Shown here piece by piece: positions 24,889 to 33,361 of a stretch of DNA of 64,000 nucleotides. The DNA lies in the NCBI RefSeq assembly GCF_013520985.1, contig NZ_JACDTY010000001.1, forward strand, positions 310,001 to 374,000, in the 5' to 3' direction. Each line of letters begins with the position of its first letter. Positions within the stretch are counted from its first letter, which is position 1. The notes below the pieces were generated by a model. The model was not told the origin of the DNA. It worked only from the letters and a program-made list of their open reading frames with translations, and did no database searches. The stretch comes from Mesorhizobium neociceri. Lineage in GTDB: Bacteria > Pseudomonadota > Alphaproteobacteria > Rhizobiales > Rhizobiaceae. The position numbers and the translations under genes were made by a program.

Positions 24889-25875
24889 TCAGCGGCTGCC
24901 ATAGGTCTGGTCGAGCAGGCCGCCGGCGGCGAAGTGCTCCTTCTGCACCTTGTCCCAGCCGCCGAAGACGTCTTCCACCGTCAGTAGGCGGACATCGGGG
25001 AAGTCGGCCTTGTATTTCGCGGCTACAGCCGCATCGCGGGCCCGCAGGCCATTTTCAGCGGCGATGGTCTGGCCTTCCGGGGTGTAGAGGAAGTCGAGAT
25101 AGCTTTTGGCGAGATCACGGCTGCCATGCTCGTCGGCAACCTTGTCGACGATCGCCACCGGGAATTCGGCGAGCAGGCTGACGGTCGGGGTGACCTGTTC
25201 GAACTTGTCGTCGCCATACTCCTTACGGATGCCGCGCGTTTCCGACTCGAATGTGATCAGCACGTCGCCGATCTCGCGCTGCACGAAGGTGGTGGTGGCG
25301 GCGCGGCCGCCGGTATCGAAGATCGGCACGTTGTTGAACAGCTTGGTGACGAACTCCTTCACCTTGGCGTCGTCGCCCTTGAAGGCTTCCTTGGCGTAGG
25401 CGGTTGCCGCCAGGTAGGTGTAGCGCGCATTGCCCGATGTTTTCGGGTTGGGGAAGATCACCTGCACGTCGTCGCGCACGAGGTCGTTCCAGTCCTTGAT
25501 GTGCTTGGGGTTGCCGGCGCGCACCAGGAAGGACGGTAGCGAATAGAAGGGCGAGGCGTTGTCGGGGAAATCCTTCTGCCAGTCGGCGGAGACGAGACCT
25601 TTCTTGACCAGGAAATCGATGTCGGTGACCTGGTTGAAGGTGACGACATCGGCGCCAAGGCCTTCGGCAATGGCGCGCGCCTGCGCCGAGGTGCCGGCAT
25701 GCGACTGGTCGATGCTCACGCCCGGGTGGCCAGCGACAAAGGCCTTGTTCACCTGGACGAACAGCTCGCGGCCGACATCATAGGAAGCGTTGAGCAACTT
25801 GTCGGCCGACCAGGCCTGCGAGGAGGCGAGAAACAGGCCGGCGGCGGTGGCGACGCTGACGAAAAATCGCTTCAT
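24889..25875 (-). CDS. Sulfate/thiosulfate ABC importer, periplasmic binding protein 1
   Basis: 328 residues. The signal peptide MKRFFVSVATAAGLF...SQAWS is cleaved before ADKLL. The mature domain is a type II binding fold of the Sbp/CysP family: LLNASYDVGRELF, QSHAGTSAQARAIAEGLGADVVTF, and PNPKTSGNARYTYLAA. AAGGAG lies before the ATG at 25873-25875; the open frame beyond it is antisense-rich leader. It is paralogous to the binding protein at 28873 but clearly diverged, so the two may prefer sulfate and thiosulfate respectively. It is last in the operon, after cysA, with a 192-base gap that contains a large inverted repeat. Confidence 0.9.
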   Translation of the reverse strand: MKRFFVSVATAAGLFLASSQAWSADKLLNASYDVGRELFVQVNKAFVAGHPGVSIDQSHAGTSAQARAIAEGLGADVVTFNQVTDIDFLVKKGLVSADWQKDFPDNASPFYSLPSFLVRAGNPKHIKDWNDLVRDDVQVIFPNPKTSGNARYTYLAATAYAKEAFKGDDAKVKEFVTKLFNNVPIFDTGGRAATTTFVQREIGDVLITFESETRGIRKEYGDDKFEQVTPTVSLLAEFPVAIVDKVADEHGSRDLAKSYLDFLYTPEGQTIAAENGLRARDAAVAAKYKADFPDVRLLTVEDVFGGWDKVQKEHFAAGGLLDQTYGSR

Positions 25876-26010
25876 GAAAAGGGCTCCTTGAGAAGGCCGT
25901 TGTCGGATGCACCGATATAATGCGCGAACATAATAGGACCATGTCCAGCGCGACCAGACATGCGGACGCGGCCTGCCATCCAGTGGTGAGAAAAAGTATT
26001 GCCGAAACAG

Positions 26011-26038
26011 CCGGTTGGTAGGATTTCCTTCCAAACGG
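26011..26038. promoter_or_regulatory. 28-base inverted repeat upstream of binding protein 1
   Basis: CCGGTTGGTAGG (26011-26022) and CCTTCCAAACGG (26027-26038) are reverse complements at 10 of 12 positions around ATTT. It lies in the 192-base gap between cysA and the binding-protein gene, where a separate promoter would be needed if that gene is expressed independently. A regulator-binding site or hairpin are both possible. Confidence 0.45.
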
Positions 26039-26067
26039 ATTCGCTTCGGCCTGTTGACGGATGACGT

Positions 26068-27108
26068 CTATGCCGTCGGGAAAAGCTTCCAGCGCCGCGG
26101 CCTGAACGCCACCCGGCTCTTCTGCGCCGCCGGATGGTCGACGGGCAATTCGATCTCGACCCGCTGGCGCTCGCCGCCGATTTCCAGTTCGACGCGCCTG
26201 GTGCCGGCGACGCGGCGGCTGGCGGCGACCGTGCCGGCGATGCAGCCGCTGCAGCCGTCGAGCAGTTCGACATCGTGCGGGCGGAAGTAGAGCATGGCTT
26301 CGCCACTTGGCGCATGCGGCGCCGACAGCCCGATCGGCCGGTCGGCGATCCAGACCTGGCCGTCCTCGACCTTGACCGGCAGCGTGCTCGATTCACCGAT
26401 GAAGGAGTAGACGAAGGGCGAGTTCGGCGTGTCGTAGATTTCGTCGGCGGACCCGACCTGCTCGATGCGGCCCTGGCTCATCACCACGACACGGTCGGCA
26501 AGCTCCAGCGCCTCTTCCTGGTCGTGGGTGACGAAGACGGTGGTGTGGCCGGTACGGTCATGGATCTCGCGCAGCCAGCGGCGCAACTCGCGGCGCACCT
26601 GCGCATCGAGCGCGCCGAACGGCTCGTCGAGCAGAAGCACCTTGGGCTCGATCGCCATGGCGCGCGCCAGCGCCACGCGTTGGCGCTGGCCGCCCGAAAG
26701 CTGCGCCGGGTAGCGCCTTTCCAAGCCGGAAAGCTGAACGAGGTCGAGCAATTCAGAGGCGCGGCGGCGAATTTCGGCCGCCGGCGGCCGCGACGGTCCG
26801 TGCCTTACCTTAAGGCCGAAACCGATATTGTCGGCGACCGTCATGTGCCGGAACAGCGCATAGTGCTGGAAGACGAACCCGACATTGCGCTCCTGGATCG
26901 ACCTCTGCGAGGCATCCTCGTCGCCGAAGAAAATCTTTCCGCGCGTCGGCCGCTCCAGCCCGGCAATCAGCCTGAGCAGCGTCGTCTTGCCGGAACCGGA
27001 TGGCCCCAGCAGCGCGATCAACTCACCCGACTTGATGTCAAGCGATACGTCATGGAGGGCCGGGAACCGGTCAAACTCCTTGCGCACGTTGGCAACGCGA
27101 ACTTCCAT
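26068..27108 (-). CDS. cysA: Sulfate/thiosulfate ABC importer, ATP-binding protein CysA
   Basis: 346 residues. Walker A GPSGSGKTT (residues 35-43), Q-loop FVFQHYALF, signature LSGGQRQRVALARA, Walker B VLLLDEPFGALDA and switch VTHDQEEA are all intact. A C-terminal TOBE-type regulatory domain (RPHDVELL) follows, as expected for CysA (about 340-360 residues). It energises import through CysT/CysW. The ATG begins the conserved MEVRVANVRKEF. It follows the cysW stop by 12 bases. Confidence 0.93.
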   Translation of the reverse strand: MEVRVANVRKEFDRFPALHDVSLDIKSGELIALLGPSGSGKTTLLRLIAGLERPTRGKIFFGDEDASQRSIQERNVGFVFQHYALFRHMTVADNIGFGLKVRHGPSRPPAAEIRRRASELLDLVQLSGLERRYPAQLSGGQRQRVALARAMAIEPKVLLLDEPFGALDAQVRRELRRWLREIHDRTGHTTVFVTHDQEEALELADRVVVMSQGRIEQVGSADEIYDTPNSPFVYSFIGESSTLPVKVEDGQVWIADRPIGLSAPHAPSGEAMLYFRPHDVELLDGCSGCIAGTVAASRRVAGTRRVELEIGGERQRVEIELPVDHPAAQKSRVAFRPRRWKLFPTA

Positions 27109-27120
27109 TTACAGAACCCT

Positions 27121-28005
27121 CTAATGTCCGCGCGTCGCGGCGATCTCGGCGCCGTAGCGCATCTCGAGAAGTGTTTTCAAGACCAGTGTCACCAGCGCCA
27201 GGCCGGCAAGCAGCGAAGCGACGGCAAAAGCGCCAACGGCGTTGTACTCGTTGTAGAGGATTTCGACATGCAACGGCATGGTGTTGGTCAGCCCGCGTAT
27301 GTGGCCGGACACGACCGAGACCGCGCCGAATTCGCCCATCGAGCGGGCGTTGCACAAAAGCACGCCGTAGAGCAATCCCCATTTGACGTTGGGCAGCGTC
27401 ACATACCAGAAGGTCTGCCAGCCATTGGCGCCGAGCGAGAGCGCGGCCTCCTCATCGCCATTGCCCTGTTCCTGCATCAACGGGATCAGTTCGCGGGCGA
27501 CGAAAGGGAAGGTGACGAAGACGGTGGCCAGCACAATGCCCGGCACAGCGAACAAGATCTGGATGCCGTGCTCCTTCAGCCAACCGCCAAGCAACCCTTG
27601 CGCGCCGAACAAAAGCACATAGACCAGGCCTGATATGACCGGCGAGACCGAGAAGGGCAGGTCGATCAGCGTGGTGAGAAACGCCTTGCCCTTGAATTCG
27701 AACTTGGCGATCGCCCAGGCAGCGGAGATGCCGAAGACGACGTTGAGTGGCACGGCGATCGCCGCCACCAGCAACGTCAGCCGGATCGCCGAGCGCGTAT
27801 CGGGATTGGAGAGTGCCTCCGTGTAGGCACTGAGGCCTTTGGCCAGCGCCTCGTGGAAGACGATGATCAGCGGCAAGAGCAGGAAGATGGCGAGGAAGGC
27901 GAAGGCCACCGCCATCAGCAGCAACCGCACCGGCCGGCTTTCGGTCACCGCCGCCGACTGGCTCTCGTGATGCGGCTCGTAGGATTTGATCTCGGGATCA
28001 GCCAT
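27121..28005 (-). CDS. cysW: Sulfate/thiosulfate ABC importer, permease CysW
   Basis: 294 residues with six predicted membrane helices. The EAA loop region is [30 protein letters not shown], and the later [16 protein letters not shown] motif appears as [14 protein letters not shown], characteristic of sulfate/molybdate permeases. It overlaps cysT by eight bases, showing tight coupling. CysW pairs with CysT to form the channel. Confidence 0.92.
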   Translation of the reverse strand: MADPEIKSYEPHHESQSAAVTESRPVRLLLMAVAFAFLAIFLLLPLIIVFHEALAKGLSAYTEALSNPDTRSAIRLTLLVAAIAVPLNVVFGISAAWAIAKFEFKGKAFLTTLIDLPFSVSPVISGLVYVLLFGAQGLLGGWLKEHGIQILFAVPGIVLATVFVTFPFVARELIPLMQEQGNGDEEAALSLGANGWQTFWYVTLPNVKWGLLYGVLLCNARSMGEFGAVSVVSGHIRGLTNTMPLHVEILYNEYNAVGAFAVASLLAGLALVTLVLKTLLEMRYGAEIAATRGH

Positions 28006-28849
28006 AGCGCTTGCGGCTCCATGACTGCGCCAGGTTGATGACCAGCAGCATCGAGAACGACAGCAAAAGCATGATCGCCGCGATCGCGGTCGCTGCAGGA
28101 TAATTGTACTCCTCCAGCCGGATGACGATCAAAAGTGGCGCGATCTCCGACTTGTAGGGCAGATTGCCGGCGATGAAGATGACCGAGCCGTATTCGCCTA
28201 CGCCGCGCGCGAAGGCCAGAGAGAAACCGGTGACAATGGCCGGCGACAGGCCTGGAAACAGGATGCGGGTGATGATCTGGAAGCGGTTGGCGCCGAGCGT
28301 CGCGGCCGCCTCCTCCACTTCCTTGTCGATCTCCTCCATGATCGGCTGCACCGTGCGCACGACGAAGGGCAAGCCGATGAAGACCAATGCCACCACGATG
28401 CCGAGCGGCGTGTAGGCGACCTTGATGCCCAGCGGCGCCAGCAGATGGCCGATCCAGCCATTGGGCGCATAGAGCGTGGTCAGCGCAATGCCGGCCACCG
28501 CCGTCGGCAACGCAAAGGGCAAATCGACCATGGCGTCGACGATGCGGCGCCCGGGAAAACGGTAGCGCACCAGCACCCAGGCGACGAGCGTCCCGAAGAC
28601 GACATTGACGGCAGCCGCGATGAAGGCGGTGCCGAAGCTGATTTCGAGCGCGTTGAGGGTGCGCCGGTCTGTGGCGATCGCCCAGAAATCGGCCCAGCCG
28701 AGAGCTGCCGAACGCCACACAAGGCCCGACAGAGGGATGAGGATGATAAGCGTGAGGTAGGCAAGCGAGAAGCCGAGCGTCAATCCGAAACCCGGAATGA
28801 CACTCGGCTGTCTGAACCGCCACCCCGCCTTGGCGGGTGCTATGGTCAT
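27998..28849 (-). CDS. cysT: Sulfate/thiosulfate ABC importer, permease CysT (CysU)
   Basis: 283 residues, six predicted membrane helices, with the EAA loop [22 protein letters not shown] and the family motif [17 protein letters not shown]. The latter marks the CysT branch. It starts 23 bases after the stop of the first binding-protein gene and overlaps cysW. Confidence 0.92.
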   Translation of the reverse strand: MTIAPAKAGWRFRQPSVIPGFGLTLGFSLAYLTLIILIPLSGLVWRSAALGWADFWAIATDRRTLNALEISFGTAFIAAAVNVVFGTLVAWVLVRYRFPGRRIVDAMVDLPFALPTAVAGIALTTLYAPNGWIGHLLAPLGIKVAYTPLGIVVALVFIGLPFVVRTVQPIMEEIDKEVEEAAATLGANRFQIITRILFPGLSPAIVTGFSLAFARGVGEYGSVIFIAGNLPYKSEIAPLLIVIRLEEYNYPAATAIAAIMLLLSFSMLLVINLAQSWSRKRYG

Positions 28850-28872
28850 GTCGTCCCGATCTAGATTTTAGC

Positions 28873-29901
28873 TCACTGGGCCGGCTTGTAGATCTGGTCG
28901 AATATACCACCGTCGCCGAAATGGTAAGGCTGTGCCTTCTTCCAGCCGCCAAAAAGCGGATCGTCGATGGAGATCAGCTTGATTTCAGGCGTTTTCGGGA
29001 TATCCGCCGCATCCACCAGTTCTGGCTTGGCAGGACGATAGTGGTTCTTGGCGATGATCGTCTGGGCTTCCTTGGAATAGAGCCAGCCGAGATAGGCTTC
29101 GGCGACCTTGCGGGTGCCCTTTGCATCGACATTGGCGTCGACGATCGCCACCGGCGGCTCGGCCAGGATCGAGGTCGGCGGATAGACGATCTCGAAATTG
29201 TCGGCGCCGAATTCATTGAGCGCCAGATAGGCATCGTTTTCCCAGCCGATCAGCACGTCGCCGATACCCTTTTGCGCGAAGGTGACGGTTGAGCCGCGCG
29301 CGCCGGTGTCGAGTACCGGAGCGTTGGCGTAGAGCTTGCCGACGAATTCCTTGTTCTTGGCTTCGTCGCCGCCATCATTGGCGTTGGCGTAGGCCCAGGC
29401 GGCGAGATAGTTCCAGCGCGCGCCGCCCGACGTCTTGGGGTTCGGCGTGATCACCTGGACGCCGTCCTTGACCAGATCGCTCCAGTCATGGATGCCCTTC
29501 GGGTTACCCTTGCGGACCAGGAAGATGATGGTCGAGGTGTAAGGCGCCGAATTGTTCTCGAACTTTTTGCGCCAGTCCGGATTGATCTTTTTCGACTTGG
29601 TGACGATGGCGTTGATGTCGCCTTCGAGCGCCAGCGTCACCACATCGGCATCGAGGCCGTCGATCACGGCGCGGGCCTGGGCGCCCGATCCGCCATGCGA
29701 TTGCTGGATGGTAACGGTTTCGCCGCTCTCGGCCTTCCAGTGGGCGGCGAAGGCCTCGTCATAGGCCTTGTAGAGTTCGCGTGTCGGATCGTAGGACACG
29801 TTGAGAATGGTGGTATCGGCAAACGCGAAACCGAGCGTGCCGAACTGGATCGATGTGGCGACCAGTGCGCCGAGCAGTTTCCTGAAATGAGGTTTGGTCA
29901 T
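28873..29901 (-). CDS. Sulfate/thiosulfate ABC importer, periplasmic binding protein 2
   Basis: 342 residues. The signal peptide runs to FAFA before DTTIL. The mature domain shows the Sbp/CysP pattern: ILNVSYDPTRELYKAYDEAF, QQSHGGSGAQARAVIDGLDADVVTLA, PNPKTSGGARWNYLAAWAYA. GAGGCGGAA lies directly before the ATG at 29899-29901; 27 upstream codons of open frame are leader. It is the first gene of the operon (binding protein 2, cysT, cysW, cysA, binding protein 1). Confidence 0.92.
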   Translation of the reverse strand: MTKPHFRKLLGALVATSIQFGTLGFAFADTTILNVSYDPTRELYKAYDEAFAAHWKAESGETVTIQQSHGGSGAQARAVIDGLDADVVTLALEGDINAIVTKSKKINPDWRKKFENNSAPYTSTIIFLVRKGNPKGIHDWSDLVKDGVQVITPNPKTSGGARWNYLAAWAYANANDGGDEAKNKEFVGKLYANAPVLDTGARGSTVTFAQKGIGDVLIGWENDAYLALNEFGADNFEIVYPPTSILAEPPVAIVDANVDAKGTRKVAEAYLGWLYSKEAQTIIAKNHYRPAKPELVDAADIPKTPEIKLISIDDPLFGGWKKAQPYHFGDGGIFDQIYKPAQ

Positions 29902-29928
29902 TTCCGCCTCCGTTGATGACGGCTGAAC

Positions 29929-29945
29929 TCTATCGAATTGATAGA
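29929..29945. promoter_or_regulatory. Palindrome TCTATC-N5-GATAGA upstream of the sulfate operon
   Basis: TCTATC-gaatt-GATAGA is a perfect 6+5+6 inverted repeat 28 bases before the first start codon of the operon. Its position and symmetry suit a repressor or activator site; the Rrf2 protein encoded downstream is one candidate. Confidence 0.5.
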
Positions 29946-30013
29946 AATTAGATGCATTCAACGTTGCCTTTTTTGCCCCCATGAAGCAATTTTTCGCTGT
30001 TATTGCGCGCTGA

Positions 30014-30030
30014 GAGGAAACATTTTCCTC
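30014..30030. promoter_or_regulatory. Palindrome GAGGAAA-CAT-TTTCCTC upstream of the sulfate operon
   Basis: A perfect 7+3+7 inverted repeat, 113 bases before the first start codon. It could be an upstream activator site or part of the terminator of the preceding dipeptidase gene, although it has no T-run. The 228-base region 29902-30129 holds no gene. Confidence 0.4.
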
Positions 30031-30129
30031 ATACTAGCCTAACCCGAATCCGGGCCGGTTTGACGCTATCTAGAAGCGGACAGCGCGGGGGCAAGGCTGC
30101 GGCGGCAGAGGACCGCCTTCGCCGGGGGT

Positions 30130-30951
30130 TCAGTCCGCAGTGATGGGAAAGTCGAAGCGCTGCTTTGGAAACGGCTCATCCCGAAGCGTGTAGTGCCACC
30201 ACTCGCGGGCATAATTCTTGAAGCCGCCAGCGCGCATGGCATCGAGCAGTCTTTTGCGGTTTGCCGCAGCATCGACGCCGAGTGGCCGGTGCGCGGTTTC
30301 ACTCGCCGGGTCGAAACAGTCGAAGCTGGTGCCGAAATCGAGCGTGCCGGCGCCGGCCGCGCCGCAGGCTGCCGATGAATTGTTTTTGCCGTCGCTGCGG
30401 GCGATGGCGACGTCGACGGTCGAGCCGCGTGAATGGGTGGATAGTTCGCCGATATAGCCCTTGGCGATGAGGTCGCCGCGCTGCACCTGAGGGTACCATT
30501 GCGGATCGGGCGGGCCGCGTTCTCTGGTCCATTTGCCCATGTCGGCGACGGCGCGCGCCGGGCGGTAGCAGTCGAAGACGACCAGCGTCAGCCCGTCGGC
30601 GGCGAGTGTTTTCTGTACACCGGACAGCGCTTCCGCCGCCTGTCTTGTAAGGATACAGACGGGCGCGTCATAGCCGTCGGCCTTGCGGTGCAGGAAGTTT
30701 TCCAGGCCGGCATAGCGGATGTCCTGGCGGATCGAGGGATCGACATCGGCAAGGCGAACAAAGCCTGCGGGCAGGGGATCGGCGGAGGCGGGGAGGGTTA
30801 TCAGCAAGGTGGCGAGAATGGCGGCAAAGGTGCGGAAGGTATGGTGCGCGGCACCCCCCTCTGCCCTGCCGGGCATCTCCCCCTCAAGGGGGGAGATTGG
30901 CAGTTTGGGCGCCGCCCCTGTCTTTCTAAGGTCGAGGATTTGCGAAGGCAT
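30130..30951 (-). CDS. D-alanyl-D-alanine dipeptidase (VanX/DdpX family), exported
   Basis: Catalytic domain of about 210 residues with the VanX zinc site: THSRGSTVDVAI supplies His and Asp of SxHxxGxAxD, and EWWHY supplies the catalytic Glu and third ligand His. FDCYRPARAV carries the conserved arginine. A hydrophobic stretch FAAILATLLITLPASA before DPLPAG is a signal peptide, so the enzyme is probably periplasmic and splits D-Ala-D-Ala dipeptide from wall turnover. The start is uncertain: the first ATG gives 273 residues, but residues about 18-34 are encoded by palindromic repeat copy 3. An ATG inside the repeat (30876) is an alternative. Confidence 0.82.
   Translation of the reverse strand: MPSQILDLRKTGAAPKLPISPLEGEMPGRAEGGAAHHTFRTFAAILATLLITLPASADPLPAGFVRLADVDPSIRQDIRYAGLENFLHRKADGYDAPVCILTRQAAEALSGVQKTLAADGLTLVVFDCYRPARAVADMGKWTRERGPPDPQWYPQVQRGDLIAKGYIGELSTHSRGSTVDVAIARSDGKNNSSAACGAAGAGTLDFGTSFDCFDPASETAHRPLGVDAAANRKRLLDAMRAGGFKNYAREWWHYTLRDEPFPKQRFDFPITAD
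30852..30900 (-). repeat. GC-rich palindromic repeat, family 1, copy 3 (overlaps dipeptidase 5' end)
   Basis: Same unit as 161-210 in inverted orientation. It lies within the open frame of the dipeptidase gene and encodes PLEGEMPGRAEGGA on that strand. Whether that part is translated is unclear. Confidence 0.8.
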
Positions 30952-30960
30952 CGAAGCGAA

Positions 30961-31011
30961 TAATCTCCCCCCTTGAGGGGGAGATGGCCGGCAGGCCAGA
31001 GGGGGGGTGCC
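30961..31011 (+). repeat. GC-rich palindromic repeat, family 1, copy 4
   Basis: Direct-orientation copy, 60 bases from copy 3 and inverted to it. The pair here is arranged divergently, whereas the pair at 161-339 is convergent. It lies between the pbpC stop and the dipeptidase start. Confidence 0.8.
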
Positions 31012-31064
31012 TCGCGCCGGGTTTCAGGCGAAAAAGCCCAATCCCCTGAATCGCCTGGCGCAGT

Positions 31065-33155
31065 CTATTCAACGAACACCTTCACGCTGGCGGCGCGGCC
31101 CACGGCGTCAATGACGGTGAGCGTCGAATAGCCGGCGCCGTCGGGCAGCCAGGTCGCGGTGCGGCGGCGGTCGATGCCGACGAGCGGCTTGCCGTTGGCG
31201 AGCCAGCGGAACGGCGCGCGGCCGCCTTGCAGTTTCAGCACCAGCGGCGAGGCCTCGGCGGAGTTGGTGGCGAGATCGACGCGGGCGCCGTTGGGAGGAA
31301 AGATGATCGTCGGCGCCGGTTCGGTCGGGCCTGCCTGCACCAGCCCGTCGGCGCCGGCGCCGAAACGGGCCAGGGTCACCGGCAGGTCTTCGCGCTTGGC
31401 CTTGACGACGCCGGCCGGCTGGCCGGGCAGCGGCACTGCGGCGAGGCCCGAGCGGACGAAGCCTTCGAAGAGAATGGGCGCGGCGGAGACATAGCCGGAG
31501 AGGCCAGGCACCGCACCCGCATCGGCACGGCCGACCCAGACACCCAGCACATACCGGCCGTCGAAGCCGACGGACCAGGCATCGCGGTAGCCATAGGACG
31601 TGCCGGTCTTGTAGGCGATGCCCCGCTGCAAGGCGCCCTCGGGCGGCTTTACGCCCGACAAGATGTCGGTAATCTGCCAGTTCGCCTGGGCGTCGAGGAT
31701 GGTGGCGGTGGTGCGCTCGGAATTGGCCGGCTCGGTGCCGTCATGCAGGGTGTTCGCCTTGCCGCCATTGGCGAGCCCGGTATAGAGCTGGACGAGCTCG
31801 CGCAGCGTCACGCCAACGCCGCCGAGGCCGATGGCGAGGCCCGGCGCCTCGTTGACCGGCAGCACCGGGCTGACGCCGGCCTGGCGGAAGCGCGCCATCA
31901 GCCGTGCCGGGCCGACGGAGTCAAGCACACGGATCGCCGGCACGTTGAGCGACAGCTGCAGCGCTTGGCGGATCGAGACATCGCCCTGGTAGCCCATGTC
32001 GAAATTCTTCGGCCGGTAGCCGCCGAAATCGACCGGACTGTCCTCGATCAGCATTTCCTGCGCCACCAGCCCTTGCTCGAAGGCGAGGCCATAGATGAAC
32101 GGCTTCAGCGTCGAACCGGGTGAGCGCACGATCTTGGTCATGTCGATCCAGCCGGAGCGGCTGGCATCGAAGAAATCGGCCGAGCCCACTTCGCCCAGAA
32201 TGTCGCCGGTGCGGGCATCGGCCATCACCATGGCAACGGAGAGCCGCGGGCCGAGCTTGATCGCGGCATCGCGTGCCACCTGTTCCAGCCCTTGCTGGAC
32301 GCTTTTGCGGATCGTCAGTTGCAGCGGCCTGCCGGGCACTGCCTTGGGCAACATGGCATAAGCGGCGTGCGGCGCCAGCGCCGGCAGTTTGCGGCGCAGG
32401 CCCGAGACATCGTCAAGGGCAGCACGCGCGGCCTCGCGCTCGCCAAGCAGGCCGGATGAAACCATGCGGGTCAGCACGCGGTCGCGGGCGGCGTGCGCAA
32501 TGTCGAGATTGCGGTCGGGCCGACGCTTTTCCGGCAATTGCGGTAGCGCCACGAGCAGGGCGGCTTCCGAGACGGTCAGCCGCTTCGGCTCCTTGCCGAA
32601 ATAGGCGAGCGACGCCGCGCGCACGCCTTCGAGATTGCCGCCATAGGGCGCCAAAGTCAGGTAGCGCTCGAGGATCTCCTGCTTGGACAGCCGCCGCTCG
32701 ATCTGGATGGCGCGCAGCATCTGCTTGAGCTTGGAGCCGAGGCTGCGGCTTTCGCGCGGCTCGATCAGGCGGGCAAGCTGCATCGACAGCGTCGAGCCGC
32801 CGGAGACGATGTGGCCGTTGGTGACAAGCTGGCCGGCGGCACGCGCCAGCGCGAGCACGTCGACGCCGTCATGGTCCCAGAAGCGCTTGTCCTCATAGGT
32901 GACCAGCATGTCGACGAACTGCTTGTCGACCTGGTCGAGGTGTGTATCGAGCCGCCAGTAGCCATCCGGCGTGGCGAAGGCGCGCAACAGTTGGCCGTCG
33001 CGGTCCTGGACCTCGGTGGAGACGGTGAGCTTTTCGGGCAGGGGCGGCGGGAAGGCGCGGTCGAGTTCCCACAGAGAAGCAGCAGCGATTGCGAGAATTC
33101 CGGCGCAGGCAGCTGCGGTTATGGCGGTGCGGCGAAGGAATTTCCTGGAAAGCAT
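31065..33155 (-). CDS. pbpC: Penicillin-binding protein 1C
   Basis: 696 residues. One N-terminal membrane anchor lies at about residues 11-30. The GT51 glycosyltransferase domain has TYEDKRFWDHDGVD (catalytic Glu88) and GGSTLSMQLARL. The transpeptidase domain has SxxK in SPGSTLKPF (Ser about 347), SLN in SLNVPAIR, and KTGT near residue 515 (KTGTSYGYRDAW). A C-terminal BiPBP_C domain (about 90 residues) is typical of PBP1C. The ATG at 33153-33155 follows the repeat copy; the upstream 30 codons are repeat-derived. It lies downstream of the alpha-2-macroglobulin gene on the same strand, the conserved pbpC-yfhM pairing. Confidence 0.93.
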   Translation of the reverse strand: MLSRKFLRRTAITAAACAGILAIAAASLWELDRAFPPPLPEKLTVSTEVQDRDGQLLRAFATPDGYWRLDTHLDQVDKQFVDMLVTYEDKRFWDHDGVDVLALARAAGQLVTNGHIVSGGSTLSMQLARLIEPRESRSLGSKLKQMLRAIQIERRLSKQEILERYLTLAPYGGNLEGVRAASLAYFGKEPKRLTVSEAALLVALPQLPEKRRPDRNLDIAHAARDRVLTRMVSSGLLGEREAARAALDDVSGLRRKLPALAPHAAYAMLPKAVPGRPLQLTIRKSVQQGLEQVARDAAIKLGPRLSVAMVMADARTGDILGEVGSADFFDASRSGWIDMTKIVRSPGSTLKPFIYGLAFEQGLVAQEMLIEDSPVDFGGYRPKNFDMGYQGDVSIRQALQLSLNVPAIRVLDSVGPARLMARFRQAGVSPVLPVNEAPGLAIGLGGVGVTLRELVQLYTGLANGGKANTLHDGTEPANSERTTATILDAQANWQITDILSGVKPPEGALQRGIAYKTGTSYGYRDAWSVGFDGRYVLGVWVGRADAGAVPGLSGYVSAAPILFEGFVRSGLAAVPLPGQPAGVVKAKREDLPVTLARFGAGADGLVQAGPTEPAPTIIFPPNGARVDLATNSAEASPLVLKLQGGRAPFRWLANGKPLVGIDRRRTATWLPDGAGYSTLTVIDAVGRAASVKVFVE

Positions 33156-33162
33156 GGCGCCG

Positions 33163-33212
33163 CCCCTCATTGCCCTACCGGGCATTTCTCCCCGTATAGA
33201 GACGGGGAGAAA
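33163..33212 (-). repeat. Palindromic intergenic repeat, family 2, copy 1
   Basis: CCCCTCATTGCCCTACCGGG followed by a hairpin built on TTCTCCCCGT and ACGGGGAGAA around ATAGAG. The inverted partner is at 33283-33332. The ACGGGGAGAA block sits just upstream of pbpC and its in-frame translation has led to a longer apparent N-terminus there. Confidence 0.8.
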
Positions 33213-33282
33213 GGGGCCTGCGCAGAGGTTTTCGCCACTTTCCAACGTTGCAAAAGAGGTGCCGACGATCGCAGCAGCCCTC

Positions 33283-33332
33283 TTCTCCCCGTCTCTATAC
33301 GGGGAGAAGGTGCCGGCAGGCGGATGAGGGGC
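33283..33332 (+). repeat. Palindromic intergenic repeat, family 2, copy 2 (inverted)
   Basis: TTCTCCCCGTCTCTATACGG continuing into GGGAGAAGGTGCCGGCAGGC and GATGAGGGGC; reverse complement of copy 1 with several substitutions. The two lie about 70 bases apart between pbpC and the alpha-2-macroglobulin gene. Confidence 0.8.
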
Positions 33333-33361
33333 AGCGCCATCGCTACGTCTATCAAGGCGCC

